A stretch of DNA of 64,000 nucleotides from Myroides phaeus (GCF_009799805.1 NZ_CP047050.1:2804001-2868000); one strand, 5' to 3'. Positions 17,658-27,323 are shown, counted from the first letter of the stretch. Translations and numbers: made by a program. The notes: generated from the letters alone by a model not told the origin.

Positions 17658-18071
17658 TTATAATAGGTATTGTACAACAAGTACAAGAGTGACATTTAAC
17701 GCAATAAATCCCAAGCCTCCAAAAGTCAAACACTTAATTACTGACTTAGATTCATCACACCCTCCTACAGTTATACTATCAAAGTCAACCTCCATTTTCT
17801 TTCTAAAAAATCGTGTGCCTAAAAAGAACAATAACATACCTAAGATATATTGAAATAGTTTAAACATTAATCCTTTATTTTGAAGGAATTCCTGATAACT
17901 ATCATAACCAAAAACCAAGAATAAGCAAGTAGGAATAGTCACTGCTAAAAAACAGATAATACGCGTTAGTTCATATGCTTTTCCTCTTGACCTCTCTAAA
18001 TTGTTTTCATATTTATTGTAGTAATAATAAGTAAGTAAACTTTTGTAGATGTTTTTAATAATTTGTTTCAT
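17658..18071 (-). CDS. Small integral membrane protein, unknown (137 aa)
   Basis: Basic and aromatic N-terminus (KNIYKSLLTYYYYNKYENNLERS) followed by three transmembrane helices at ~37-55, ~68-88 and ~112-135, with a hydrophilic loop containing VDFDSITVGGCDESKS. No family recognised. It stands alone between AT-rich spacers. The Met start at 18071 is the only one consistent with the length. Confidence 0.6.
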   Translation of the reverse strand: MKQIIKNIYKSLLTYYYYNKYENNLERSRGKAYELTRIICFLAVTIPTCLFLVFGYDSYQEFLQNKGLMFKLFQYILGMLLFFLGTRFFRKKMEVDFDSITVGGCDESKSVIKCLTFGGLGFIALNVTLVLVVQYLL

Positions 18072-18369
18072 GTTTTATCTCAAACTTGTTTTGTATCCCC
18101 ACCTAAAAAAGTTAAAATAATTCGTATTATTACACTTTTTCGACAGTTTGTGATAGATGTTTATATTTATTTTTGCTTTTATAGTTTTTTACTAATAATA
18201 AACTATAATGAAGAAAACTTCATACTCTAAGATATGACATTTTCCCTTATTTTACAAAGGATACAAGCAATATTTAGTAATTAGTAGTTCAGCTATTTTT
18301 CGCAAAGGCATTCCTCTTACAAAACAATTCACAGTATATTTTCTATTACTAACAATGACTTAACCTTTA

Positions 18370-19577
18370 TCACAGAGTTAACATTTCTCTCATTTCAAGT
18401 TTTTTAGTTATAATAACCTCCCCCCTTTTAATTGTAATATCTTGTGTATCTCCTCTTTCAGAATATAAAACTTTACACTGCTCTTCACTGTTTAAATTAG
18501 TATAACCTACCCCATTTATCGCTACAATTTGATCTCCAATCTGTAATCCTTTAGCTGCAGCTTCACTATCTGCGTAAATAGAGTTGATATAGACATTTTC
18601 TCCCCTTAAAGCATAACGATATCCAAAACCTTTATAAGCTTCTTTATTTTCCGCCTCCATAGGCTCAAACCATATAGTCTTTTCTTTCCAACTCAAGGTT
18701 ACCTTATAGTTTTTCAAAAAAGAAGCACCTATACTTCTTGAATAATTAGTGTTGAAGAAAACGTAATCTTTAGGCACTGCAAAATTACCTATACTAAAAT
18801 CATCTATCACTGCAGTGTAATATTTAGGAACAATTACATCTCCATATAAACCAGTTAGCGTACTACCCGTTCCTTCTATATATTTCACATCCTCTTTACT
18901 TTTGAGTAGTTTAATAAACAAACTACTATTCATACTTATCCCCCATCAAATCCGTAATCTAAGACTGTATTATACACTTTCTCTTTCCCGATATATGTTG
19001 TTATACTCGGCACACCTCCAACGCCTATATATAGCTTAGTTTTAGGCGTATTAGGGGAAATTGTCAGAGAATTAAGAGCATTTGAAAACGTGATGGTTTT
19101 TGCTATCATATCTATTTGCCAGACTACTTTTCTCAAAACATTGGCACCTAAAATACCATCAAACTCTTTACACTTAAACGCAGCCACAGCTTTATGGTCC
19201 AGTTCTATCGCTGCTACATTATAAAAATTGATCCCTTCTAAAGAAAGCGTATCTATTTTGACATACATCATCTTATTGCTCTTATCATCTATATCATACA
19301 CCTTACGTTCTTTTATTGGTTTAAGGCGTAAGCTCTCTTTCATATCAGAAGAAATTGTGGTTACTGCTCCTGTGTCAAATAACATTTTATACTCCTTCCC
19401 TTGTATAAGAGGCTTTACGAATATAGAAGCACCTTTTACTTCAATGGGGAAGGTTATTTTAAAGTCCTTTTGGTCAACTGTCGTATTGTTTATTAGTTTA
19501 TTGATATTCTGAGCGTGCATAGTTAATGAAAGTCCACTAAGGAATATTCCAAACACCCATATTTTGATTTTATTCAT
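18370..19577 (-). pseudogene. Retropepsin-like aspartic protease with PDZ domain, frameshifted
   Basis: Two adjoining frames encode one protein. 19577-18936 gives a signal peptide (cleavage near MHAQ), then a retropepsin fold with the catalytic motif LFDTGAVTT (Asp ~68) and EFDGILGANVLRKVVWQID, ending LDYGFDGG. 18933-18370 continues in another frame with SRSIGASFLKNYKVTLSWKEKTIWFEP, the second half of the same fold, and a PDZ domain (NSIYADSEAAAKGLQIGDQIVAINGVGYTN). At the junction is a run of five C on the plus strand (18940-18944); one extra G on the coding strand would restore DGGISMNSSLF. Either a recent mutation, slippage-based variation or an assembly error. The family is a periplasmic or surface protease of unknown substrate. 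Confidence 0.8.
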
Positions 19578-20043
19578 ACAAACTTTTTTACAAATATTTA
19601 GATAGAGAAACAGGTAGTTTACACAAACAACGTAACATTATCAGCACCTATTATAAACAATCATTTTATAATTATTTATATAATAAAAAAAACATTTTTG
19701 AAAATTAACAGAAATTTAAATTAAACAGAAATTAACAAAAAGACTATACAGAATAATACTACGTTAAAAACCAGCTATACATCAATTATTTAACATAAAA
19801 AAACAAATAAAAAATTAAAAATAAATTATTTAAACTAAAATTAAATTTAATTGAATTAAACTAAATTTCCACATATAGATAGTACCAATAAACATTTAAT
19901 ACACCTAATTACCCCTATAAATATTACAAAAAAAACATATTACATTATAAAAAAACAAAAACTAAACAATTAATTATTACGTAATTTTATGTTAATAAAA
20001 ATAAAATATCCTTTGTATGGATTTTAAATTAAAATGAAAAATT
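19578..20043. other. Divergent, extremely AT-rich intergenic region
   Basis: About 465 bp between the protease gene and the porin operon, dominated by A and T runs. It should contain the operon promoter, but I found no TTG/TAnnTTTG pair with correct spacing and no inverted repeat. Confidence 0.5.
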
Positions 20044-21426
20044 ATGAAAAAAACACTCTACTTAGTATCTGCTTTTGCTCTAAGCACATTAAGCTTCTCA
20101 CAAACTAAGAACGATTCTTTACGATATAATCAATATGGTTTACAAGTTGAAAGACAATCACTTTCTGCAGAAGCTCGTAATGGAATATTAGTTTTTGAAT
20201 CTAAAGATGAAAAGTATAAACTTTGGTTAGACTTAAGAGTACATGTTGATGGTGCTTCCTTTTGGGGAGTAGAAAAAGATTATGATCCTATTGGAAATGG
20301 TGCACGAATTAGACGAGCAAGAACAGCTATTAAAGCAAACATAACACAAGATTGGTATGGAGAAATCGATTTAAACTTTGCTGATGGTCGCTTAGAATTA
20401 AAAGACGCAATTATCCGATATGATGGTTTTTCAAATACAGAGTTGCAAATAGGTAACTTTAAAGAAAACTTTTCAATTGCAAGAAATACATCCTCAAGAT
20501 ATCAACAATTTATGGAAAGACCTATGGCTGCTCAAGCTCTCGCTCCATCAAGACATTTAGGTATTAATGCTAAATATCAAAAAGATTGGTTATACGCATC
20601 TGGAGGAATTTTCTTTCAAGAAATTGAAGATGCTGAAAAAGCTGACTTTGTTGAAACTAATAATAAAGATTATGGACGTAATCAAGGAATGTCTTATACA
20701 GGTAAAATAGCTTTTCAACCTTTACATAAACACGACGATATGGCTCTACATATTGGTGCTGGAATATCATATCGTACACCTAAAACAGATGTTGATCCTG
20801 CTAAATTTGGAGGATCACGCTTTAGTACAAGGAACTCAACTTCAATCAACCGTAAAAAGTATATTGATACAGGTGTAATAAATAATGTAAATTATGATTT
20901 ATTATACACTTTTGAATTAGCAGGTTTTTATAAAGGTTTTAGATTCGAGTCTGCATTTATTCAAAATGATACTCACATAAAAGATTCAGCACCTGAAAAA
21001 GAAAACAAACAAACTAAACATTTCCTGGGTAGTTACACACAAGTGAGTTACTTACTATTTGGAGGCCAACAACACTATGATTATACAGGTGGTAAATTTA
21101 ATCAAGTTAAGAGAGGGAGAGATTGGGGAGATATTGAACTTGCCTTAAGGTATGATTATTTAGATTTAAACAGTAGGGATATATATGGAGGATCGGGAGA
21201 AGCTTACTCAATCGGTTTAAATTATTATGTCAATAACAATGTTAAGTTTATGCTTAACTACCAATATAATAACAACGATAGATATGCAAATGGTAAAGGA
21301 AAATTATTAGTTGGTCATGATACTAATGGTCAAGCAGTAAAAGATCCTTCGAAAGTTGTAGAAGGAAAAAATAAAGCAGGAGTAGATTACAGTATGCTTT
21401 CTTTTAGAATTGAATTAACTTTTTAA
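20044..21426 (+). CDS. Phosphate-selective porin O/P family outer-membrane protein
   Basis: 460 residues with signal peptide (MKKTLYLVSAFALSTLSFSQ) and an all-beta mature chain of a 16-strand OprO/OprP-type trimeric porin. Recognisable family features: GARIRRARTAIKANITQDWYGEIDLNFADGRLELKDAIIRY, the LQIGNFKENFSIARNTSSRYQQFMERP block, PSRHLGINAKY, and a C-terminal strand MLSFRIELTF ending in Phe. OprP takes up phosphate and OprO pyro- or polyphosphate; here the downstream CYTH and anion-symporter genes make a phosphate or polyphosphate substrate attractive. First gene of a five-gene operon with gaps of 13, 2, 4 and ~90 bp. Confidence 0.9.
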   Translation: MKKTLYLVSAFALSTLSFSQTKNDSLRYNQYGLQVERQSLSAEARNGILVFESKDEKYKLWLDLRVHVDGASFWGVEKDYDPIGNGARIRRARTAIKANITQDWYGEIDLNFADGRLELKDAIIRYDGFSNTELQIGNFKENFSIARNTSSRYQQFMERPMAAQALAPSRHLGINAKYQKDWLYASGGIFFQEIEDAEKADFVETNNKDYGRNQGMSYTGKIAFQPLHKHDDMALHIGAGISYRTPKTDVDPAKFGGSRFSTRNSTSINRKKYIDTGVINNVNYDLLYTFELAGFYKGFRFESAFIQNDTHIKDSAPEKENKQTKHFLGSYTQVSYLLFGGQQHYDYTGGKFNQVKRGRDWGDIELALRYDYLDLNSRDIYGGSGEAYSIGLNYYVNNNVKFMLNYQYNNNDRYANGKGKLLVGHDTNGQAVKDPSKVVEGKNKAGVDYSMLSFRIELTF

Positions 21427-21439
21427 TTATACATAAATT

Positions 21440-22258
21440 ATGAAAAAAATATTATTTATTTTACTTTTTAGTTTAGGAATAGCTTCTTGTGTAAAAGATG
21501 AAATGTTTAAAGGTCCTGCACACATTGAAAATATATTGATTGAGCCTAATAATATTACATCAAAAGATAAAGTAAAAATAACTGCTCTTATTACTGATCT
21601 TATAGGAATACAAATGGTAAAGTTGGATTATAAAACCATTGATAAATCTGAAACAATTACTATGCATTTAGTAGATAATAATTTATACTCTGCTCTAATT
21701 CCATCTCAAGAAAACAATACTCAAGTTCAGTTTACAATTTCGGTTACAAATAAAAATGGTTTTTTAACAACTTCAAAAACTCAGAAATACACAGTAACAG
21801 ACCAACTTATTGATTATAGTCAAATAGTTATGAATGAAATTGATGGAAACAGTAAATCAATTGAACTATTCAACAAAGGAAAAGAATCATTCTCTTTAGA
21901 AGGATTCACATTATTAAAAAACAATAGCAGTGAATGGTGGAAAGGAACTACAGAAAGCGGAATAATTGAGCCTGGTCAGTACATTGTAATTATTCAAAAT
22001 AATCCGGATAATCAAAACCTTTCTGGAACAAGTGGAATCTCATCAAAACAAGCATTAAAAATTGAATTTAAATCTCCTAATGGCAATAATATCGGAACCT
22101 TTTTAAGAGGAACAGATGATAATCTCGGAGCCAAACTTAGTGATACTGCTCCCTACTCATATCAAATCTGCCCAAATGGTGAAGGAGAATGGAAATTAGC
22201 TATTCCTACTATTGGAAATAAAAACCCTAAAACTGGAGAAAATATACCTCAAAATTAA
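21440..22258 (+). CDS. Lipoprotein with lamin-tail (LTD) domain
   Basis: 272 residues. Lipoprotein signal with lipobox GIASC (Cys 17). Residues ~25-120 form an Ig-like region (IENILIEPNNITSKDKVKITALITD...VQFTISVTNKNG). Residues ~130-270 match a lamin tail domain: IVMNEIDGNSKSIELFNKGKESFSLEGFTLLKN ... GIIEPGQYIVII ... LGAKLSDTAPYS...WKLAIPTIGNKN. LTD domains are binding modules often on surface lipoproteins that carry nucleases or phosphatases. No catalytic residues are seen, so it likely binds a ligand or partner at the outer membrane for the porin next door. Confidence 0.85.
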   Translation: MKKILFILLFSLGIASCVKDEMFKGPAHIENILIEPNNITSKDKVKITALITDLIGIQMVKLDYKTIDKSETITMHLVDNNLYSALIPSQENNTQVQFTISVTNKNGFLTTSKTQKYTVTDQLIDYSQIVMNEIDGNSKSIELFNKGKESFSLEGFTLLKNNSSEWWKGTTESGIIEPGQYIVIIQNNPDNQNLSGTSGISSKQALKIEFKSPNGNNIGTFLRGTDDNLGAKLSDTAPYSYQICPNGEGEWKLAIPTIGNKNPKTGENIPQN

Positions 22259-22260
22259 TT

Positions 22261-22905
22261 ATGACGCAAAGTAAACAAACAGAAATAGGAAAAGTATCTA
22301 AACCAAGATTCGAATTTAGATCTTTTGGTCAAGATTTTTTAATCCAACACAAACGAATGGCCCGTTTATCAATCCCAGTTCCAGAAGCAATTTGGGAACG
22401 TGAAAGTGATGAAATCTATATTATGTCTAAAAAAAACAACATTAATAACACAAAAATTAGAGATGGAAAAATAGACATTAAAACACACATAAAAACTGTT
22501 GACGGTCTTGAACAATGGAATCCCTTAATAAAAAGCGTATTCCCTTTATCAAAAGAAATATTAGAACAAGAAATTATTCCTGCTTTTATGGTAGAGTTTC
22601 CTTCATTAACAAAACAAACATATACTTATAATGAGTTCATATTGTTAATTAAAGATCATCCTGATTTAGCTATTGTAAAAGTTCATAAACAACGTTTTGG
22701 CTATATGGTAAATAATACAATTTGTGAAGTTGCTAATATTTTAATTAATGGAGCAAAACTTATCTCTATAAATATCGAATCTACTGATATAAAAGAAATT
22801 AAAAAAACAATTTCTGAAATAGGTCTTAATAATATCGAAAATATAAACTATTTACAAGCTATCAAACGTGTAATTGGAATGATAGACAAACCTTTCTCAA
22901 ATTAA
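22261..22905 (+). CDS. CYTH-like protein, divergent
   Basis: 214 residues, cytosolic. I see a pattern of alternating strands reminiscent of the CYTH/VTC tunnel fold: RFEFRSFG near the N-terminus, EIYIMSK...TKIRDGKIDIKTHIKT, LAIVKVHKQRFGYMVNNTICEVANILING and a final helical stretch. Several basic residues in K-x-R positions (KIRDGK, KVHKQR) and an acidic partner (CEVA) fit a polyphosphate-binding tunnel, but the EXEXK signature of true CYTH enzymes is not present. It begins two bases after the lipoprotein gene and ends four before a canonical CYTH gene, so a paired role in triphosphate chemistry is plausible. Assignment is tentative. Confidence 0.5.
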   Translation: MTQSKQTEIGKVSKPRFEFRSFGQDFLIQHKRMARLSIPVPEAIWERESDEIYIMSKKNNINNTKIRDGKIDIKTHIKTVDGLEQWNPLIKSVFPLSKEILEQEIIPAFMVEFPSLTKQTYTYNEFILLIKDHPDLAIVKVHKQRFGYMVNNTICEVANILINGAKLISINIESTDIKEIKKTISEIGLNNIENINYLQAIKRVIGMIDKPFSN

Positions 22906-22909
22906 TATT

Positions 22910-23377
22910 ATGGCACAAGAAATAGAACATAAATTTTTAGTAAAAGATTCTTTCTTTCAAGATGTAACACATAGTATTCATATAGTTCAAGGATACTTAT
23001 CTTCTGTCCCGGAACGAACTGTTAGAGTGAGAATCAAAGGAGAACAAGCATTTTTAACAATCAAAGGAATTGGAGATAAAACAGGTATAAGTCGTTTTGA
23101 ATGGGAAAAAGAAATATTATTACAGGAAGCTAAAAGTCTACTCAAAATTTGTGAACCAGGAATAATTGATAAAACAAGACATATCGCTAAGATCGATGGA
23201 TTCATTTATGAAATTGATGAATTTCACGGTTCGAACCAAGGACTCATTGTCGCAGAAATAGAAGTAAGCAAAATTGGTGAAAAATTTCCCAAACCTAATT
23301 GGTTAGGAGAAGAAGTCACTGGACAACTTAAATATTATAATTCTATGCTAATGCACCATCCTTTTAATACTTGGTAA
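22910..23377 (+). CDS. CYTH domain protein (triphosphate tunnel metalloenzyme)
   Basis: 155 residues, the usual length of a single-domain bacterial CYTH enzyme. The N-terminal EIEHKFLV carries the signature E-x-E-x-K; RVRIKGEQAFLTIKG supplies the basic residues, RFEWEKEI the acidic strand, and IYEIDEFHG...IVAEIEVS the second acidic metal-binding set. Members hydrolyse inorganic triphosphate or related organic triphosphates with Mg or Mn; some are adenylate cyclases or thiamine triphosphatases. Genomic context with an O/P porin and an anion symporter favours inorganic tripolyphosphatase. Confidence 0.9.
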   Translation: MAQEIEHKFLVKDSFFQDVTHSIHIVQGYLSSVPERTVRVRIKGEQAFLTIKGIGDKTGISRFEWEKEILLQEAKSLLKICEPGIIDKTRHIAKIDGFIYEIDEFHGSNQGLIVAEIEVSKIGEKFPKPNWLGEEVTGQLKYYNSMLMHHPFNTW

Positions 23378-23468
23378 AAAGCATATTGAACAACTTTAAC
23401 TGGAATCTTCTTGAGTTTTGCTCTTTAGAAGATTCCTCTTTTGTTTTAAACAATTACACTTCTATTTT

Positions 23469-25064
23469 ATGACAAAAAACAGTCAAGACTTATTAGATAT
23501 GAGTAATTACTCTATAGAGAAATTACCTAAAATGGAAAAAAGTAAAGTCGAAAAAATAATGGCCAAATTAGGTATTCCTCTGGCGTTAGTAACTTTTATT
23601 ATTATATACTATTTTTCTAATTTTGACTTCTTAAACTCAATTGACAAAACCACACTTGCTAAAGGAGCATCTAGTCGTTATGACGTAATTGGTCACAACC
23701 AATTCATCAAAATAAATTATGCAATGCTCGCAATTTTTATCTCAGCAATAATACTTTGGATAACTGAAGCAATTCCAAACTATTTAACCTCTTTGTTGTT
23801 AATTTTAGGTATGGTATTAACACAAGTAACAACAGATAAAGTAGCATATGCACAACTTGGTCATCCTGTAATGTGGTTAAATATTTTATCTTTTGTTTTA
23901 GCAAGTATGCTTGTAAAAACAAAAGTAGCAAAACGGTTTGCTTTATGGTTTGTTATCAAATTTGGTAAAAATGCTTTTTATGTTGTTTTAAGCTTTATAG
24001 TTATAAATATTGTTTTGTCTGCCTTTATATCTGCTACTACTGCTAAAGCAACAATTTTATTACCAATTTTTATGGTAATCGCAGCTATTTATGGAGCGAC
24101 AGGTGGAGAGAATAGAAATAACTTTGGTCGAAATTTAGTATTACAAAACTTATTTCAGATTAACATAGGTGCCTCTGGTTTTTTGACTGGATCGGGAGCC
24201 AATTTATTAGCTGCTTCCCTCATTGCTGGAGCAATGGGATGGGATTTATTCAGTTATCAAGATTGGTTTATTGCAGCTTTCCCATTAGCTATCATTTTAA
24301 TTATAATTGCCTGGTTTATAGGGACTAAAATAATATTCCCTTTAAAAGAAGGTGAAAATAAACCACAAATTGAAGGTGGACTACAGAAATTACAAAAAGA
24401 ATATAAATCACTCGGAAAAATAAGTATAGAAGAGTACAAAGCTATTGCTATTTTCTTAGGTGTATTATTAATGTGGGCTACAGACAAGCAACATGGAATA
24501 AATCAAACAGCAGTAGCCTTTATAGGAGCCGTTATAGCCCTATTTCCACGAATTGGAGTAGTTAAATGGAATGATGTAGATATCCCTTGGCATTTGATGT
24601 TGTTTTCTGCTGGTGCTTATACATTAGGCGCCGGTCTTGATGCTACTGGTTTACCAAATACATTAGTTGAAGTTATATTTAATTACTTCAGAATAGATCA
24701 AAAAACACCTTTTTACATATTGTATATAATCTTAACAGGATTAATGCTATTTAGTGCTATAATATTTCAATCAAAAACAATGCGAGCTCTTATATTTGTT
24801 CCTATTGCGATTGGTGTAGCTCAAAAATTTAATTACCCTATATTAAGTTTAGCATTTCCCGTAGCTTTATTAATTGAACATGTTTATGTACTTCCATTTA
24901 ACAGCAAACCTGCCGCATTATTATATACTACCAACCAATATAGCTGGAGTGATACATTTAAATTTGGATTTACAATGATATGTATCTCTTGGGCTATGAT
25001 TTTACTGTGGGGAGAAACAGTACTTAAATGGTTAGGATATACAGAAGGTTTATTCTTTTTATAA
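23469..25064 (+). CDS. SLC13/DASS family anion:sodium symporter
   Basis: About 531 residues with 11-12 transmembrane helices. The start at the ATG at 23469 (MTKNSQDLL) is preferred; the frame extends upstream without a better codon. Family marks: AIILWITEAIPNYLTSLLLIL, the SNT-like loop region SAFISATTAKATILLPI, GSGANLLAASLIAGAMGWD, a second repeat with WHLMLFSAGAYTLGAGLDATGLP, and FNSKPAALLYTTNQYSW. DASS carriers move dicarboxylates, sulfate or phosphate-like anions with sodium. As the last gene of the operon it could carry the anion released after porin uptake across the inner membrane. Confidence 0.9.
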   Translation: MTKNSQDLLDMSNYSIEKLPKMEKSKVEKIMAKLGIPLALVTFIIIYYFSNFDFLNSIDKTTLAKGASSRYDVIGHNQFIKINYAMLAIFISAIILWITEAIPNYLTSLLLILGMVLTQVTTDKVAYAQLGHPVMWLNILSFVLASMLVKTKVAKRFALWFVIKFGKNAFYVVLSFIVINIVLSAFISATTAKATILLPIFMVIAAIYGATGGENRNNFGRNLVLQNLFQINIGASGFLTGSGANLLAASLIAGAMGWDLFSYQDWFIAAFPLAIILIIIAWFIGTKIIFPLKEGENKPQIEGGLQKLQKEYKSLGKISIEEYKAIAIFLGVLLMWATDKQHGINQTAVAFIGAVIALFPRIGVVKWNDVDIPWHLMLFSAGAYTLGAGLDATGLPNTLVEVIFNYFRIDQKTPFYILYIILTGLMLFSAIIFQSKTMRALIFVPIAIGVAQKFNYPILSLAFPVALLIEHVYVLPFNSKPAALLYTTNQYSWSDTFKFGFTMICISWAMILLWGETVLKWLGYTEGLFFL

Positions 25065-25202
25065 AACATTTTTCTCATAGATGAATTGAAAAAAATTTAT
25101 ACAAACAACCTGAGCAATTGTACATATGTACAAACAACGTATAGAAACATCTCTTATTGTGAGAATTAACAATTAGAAATAATAATAAGAAGTACTATAA
25201 AA

Positions 25203-25230
25203 AAAAGCATTTCTACAACGAAATGCTTTT
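25203..25230 (+). terminator. Terminator after the symporter operon
   Basis: Stem AAAAGCATTTC (25203-25213) / GAAATGCTTTT (25220-25230) with a T-rich 3' side. It is ~140 bp past the stop and symmetrical enough to act in both directions. Nothing else is seen in 25065-25393. Confidence 0.7.
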
Positions 25231-25393
25231 ATATTTAACGATGACAAATTACAAAATTCAATTTTACTTTTGAATTTTTAAAGATGTAAATTACAATAAT
25301 CTTTTTAACCAAAATATGCTATTTATCATGTTTTCAACAATATAATACGTGCACCTTTGTAGTACAAAAACATAATAACCAATAATAAACACT

Positions 25394-25810
25394 ATGAAAC
25401 AAAGAGTTCCAATTTCTCAAATTATGGCTAAAGTTTTAATCGCTGTTCCTACAACGAAAAAACTAAGCGAAGTAAACCAATTATTCGCAGATTACAACAT
25501 TAGACACATTCCTGTTGTAGAAGGTGAAAAAATCGTTGGTATTATTAGTAGCAAAGATATTTTGAAAATAGGATATAGCCATACCGATATGGATAAAGAT
25601 GCACTAAATGCTATCTATGATGCTTACAAATTAGAAGACATCATGACAAAAAATCCAATCGTTGTAAGCGATGATACAAATATTAAAGAAGTAGCTGAGT
25701 TATTTGCTGAGCAACATTTCCACTCACTTCCTATTGTAGGAAAAGACAATAAATTAGAGGGAATTGTAACAACTACTGATTTAATTAATTATCTAATCGC
25801 TCAATACTAA
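25394..25810 (+). CDS. Tandem CBS domain protein
   Basis: 138 residues consisting of two CBS motifs: ISQIMAKVLIAVPTTKKLSEVNQLFADYNIRHIPVVEGEKIVGIISSKDILK (residues ~7-60) and LEDIMTKNPIVVSDDTNIKEVAELFAEQHFHSLPIVGKDNKLEGIVTTTDLINYL (~78-133). Both carry the G-I-I/V-(S/T)xxD nucleotide-binding turn. Stand-alone CBS pairs sense adenosine nucleotides and act as cytosolic regulatory subunits; the partner here is unknown. Monocistronic, closed by a very strong terminator. Confidence 0.95.
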   Translation: MKQRVPISQIMAKVLIAVPTTKKLSEVNQLFADYNIRHIPVVEGEKIVGIISSKDILKIGYSHTDMDKDALNAIYDAYKLEDIMTKNPIVVSDDTNIKEVAELFAEQHFHSLPIVGKDNKLEGIVTTTDLINYLIAQY

Positions 25811-25851
25811 GATTAATAATCCCCTTTATTAATATACCGATTCATTAATAG

Positions 25852-25881
25852 AAATCCTCGTCACCCCGACGAGGATTTTTT
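25852..25881 (+). terminator. Strong terminator of CBS gene
   Basis: Perfect 11-bp stem AAATCCTCGTC / GACGAGGATTT, loop ACCCC, then a T-tract to 25881. Confidence 0.9.
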
Positions 25882-26153
25882 TATGATATATCCTCACATA
25901 CACATTATCTTTTAATACTTGTTTTACCCTTCAATAAAAAACATCGTAAAAAAATATTTTGCAAAACACTTGTTTTCAATTGGTTTTGATTATACATTTG
26001 CCCTGTATTTCGAATCACATTAAGTGATACCAACCGAGAGTAGACTCCACGGTGGTCAAATAATACGGGATGACTGTCCAAAATTAACGTACACATTTTC
26101 CTCTATTTTTATCGAAGTACAATAGTTTATTTAATAACATAAAATATTGTATT
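25882..26153. other. Non-coding spacer
   Basis: Upstream region of the 26154 gene. I see no gene or clear motif. Confidence 0.4.
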
Positions 26154-26720
26154 ATGAGCAATTATCATTTCACAGAGACAACGTGGTCTCATCTATCAGA
26201 CAACCTATTTATCAACATTAAAGCTTCGTCGGTATTTACTGATCTTGAGCTACTCGCCGAATTTAAAAGACGGGAACTTGACTACTCTTGTATCATTACA
26301 AACTACGAGAGTACGCCTGATACTACCCCTATCTTTAAAACAGATGGACAGCTTGTTATCCACAACAAGACTATTTTTGAAAAGAATATTCAAAGACCAT
26401 CTCAAGTAGGTTATTTTTACAAAAGCACCTTATATCCAGCAATGGAATTCCTAAAAAAACACCCTTTATTACAGGAAATGGAGCTTGTAACGTTTGACTA
26501 TATTAGGGAGCAAACACTTATGTCAGATGCAAATATAACTGTTATCACACCTCAACAATTAGCTGATTTAAAGCCTAATCAGGTGTTTGTATATATGACA
26601 TTGAATGGAAAAACATACCCTAACCCTTCTGAGGTTGAACCATTTGTAAAGAATAGAACAAAGGTTATTTACAATCGAAAGGTAGGTTATAGAAGGTTTG
26701 GAACTTTTGAAGTTGTATAA
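26154..26720 (+). CDS. Protein of unknown function (188 aa)
   Basis: Soluble protein without signal peptide or transmembrane helix. Visible stretches include TTWSHLSDNLFINIKASS, a middle segment with HKTIFEKNIQRPSQVGYFYKS, and a C-terminus KNRTKVIYNRKVGYRRFGTFEVV rich in basic and aromatic residues. No family recognised. The IS3 element begins 14 bp after its stop codon, so the gene itself is intact but any downstream gene or terminator has been displaced. Confidence 0.65.
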   Translation: MSNYHFTETTWSHLSDNLFINIKASSVFTDLELLAEFKRRELDYSCIITNYESTPDTTPIFKTDGQLVIHNKTIFEKNIQRPSQVGYFYKSTLYPAMEFLKKHPLLQEMELVTFDYIREQTLMSDANITVITPQQLADLKPNQVFVYMTLNGKTYPNPSEVEPFVKNRTKVIYNRKVGYRRFGTFEVV

Positions 26721-26777
26721 TCCTACATCCCTATTGACCCGTCCTGAAATAACTGTACAGTTTTAAAACAGTTAAAA

Positions 26778-27323
26778 ATGGAAAATAGTAATCAAACAAG
26801 ACAAAAAAAGACAGAACGTTATCACTTAAAATTTATTGAAAAAGTAATTCAAGAAATAGAAAATGGCGCTACCCAAAGTTCAGTTACTCTCAAGTATGAT
26901 TTAAGACAACCAACGGTGAGTCGGTGGATTAAGAAATATGGAAGTATAGAATTTGATCAAACACGCAGGAATAAAATTTATTCAGAAAGCTTAAAACGTC
27001 AAGTAGTTCATAGTATTACAGAACACAAAATGACTATAAAAGAAGCTTGTATAACGTATGGAATCGAAAGTAAAAGTACAATAACAAATTGGTTATTAGT
27101 TAATTACAACAAAAACAAAGATCTTTGTAAAGAAATTAACATTCCAATTCTTATGGAAGAAAAAACAACCAATTTAGAATCTTTAGAAGTAAAAGCTTTA
27201 AAAAAGGCTTTAGCTGAAGCACAATTTAAGATAGTAGCATTAAATACTTTGATTGATGTAGCAGAAAAAAAATTGGATATTGATATTAGAAAAAAGTCTG
27301 GTTCCAAGCAGTTGAAGAAGTAA
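26778..27323 (+). CDS. IS3-family transposase OrfA
   Basis: 181 residues with two helix-turn-helix units (residues ~17-45: IEKVIQEIENGATQSSVTLKYDLRQPTVSRWIKKYG; ~65-100: QVVHSITEHKMTIKEACITYGIESKSTITNWL) and a C-terminal leucine-zipper-like helix (LKKALAEAQFKIVALNTLIDVAEKKL). OrfA binds the terminal repeats and multimerises. The heptamer AAAAAAG at 27290-27296 lies in the A-AAA-AAG phase, correct for -1 slippage into orfB near the OrfA end. Confidence 0.95.
   Translation: MENSNQTRQKKTERYHLKFIEKVIQEIENGATQSSVTLKYDLRQPTVSRWIKKYGSIEFDQTRRNKIYSESLKRQVVHSITEHKMTIKEACITYGIESKSTITNWLLVNYNKNKDLCKEINIPILMEEKTTNLESLEVKALKKALAEAQFKIVALNTLIDVAEKKLDIDIRKKSGSKQLKK

Noticed and set aside
18936..19577. Reading the first half of the retropepsin gene as a complete short protein
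   Set aside because: It stops inside the protease fold and the rest of the fold plus PDZ follows at once in another frame.
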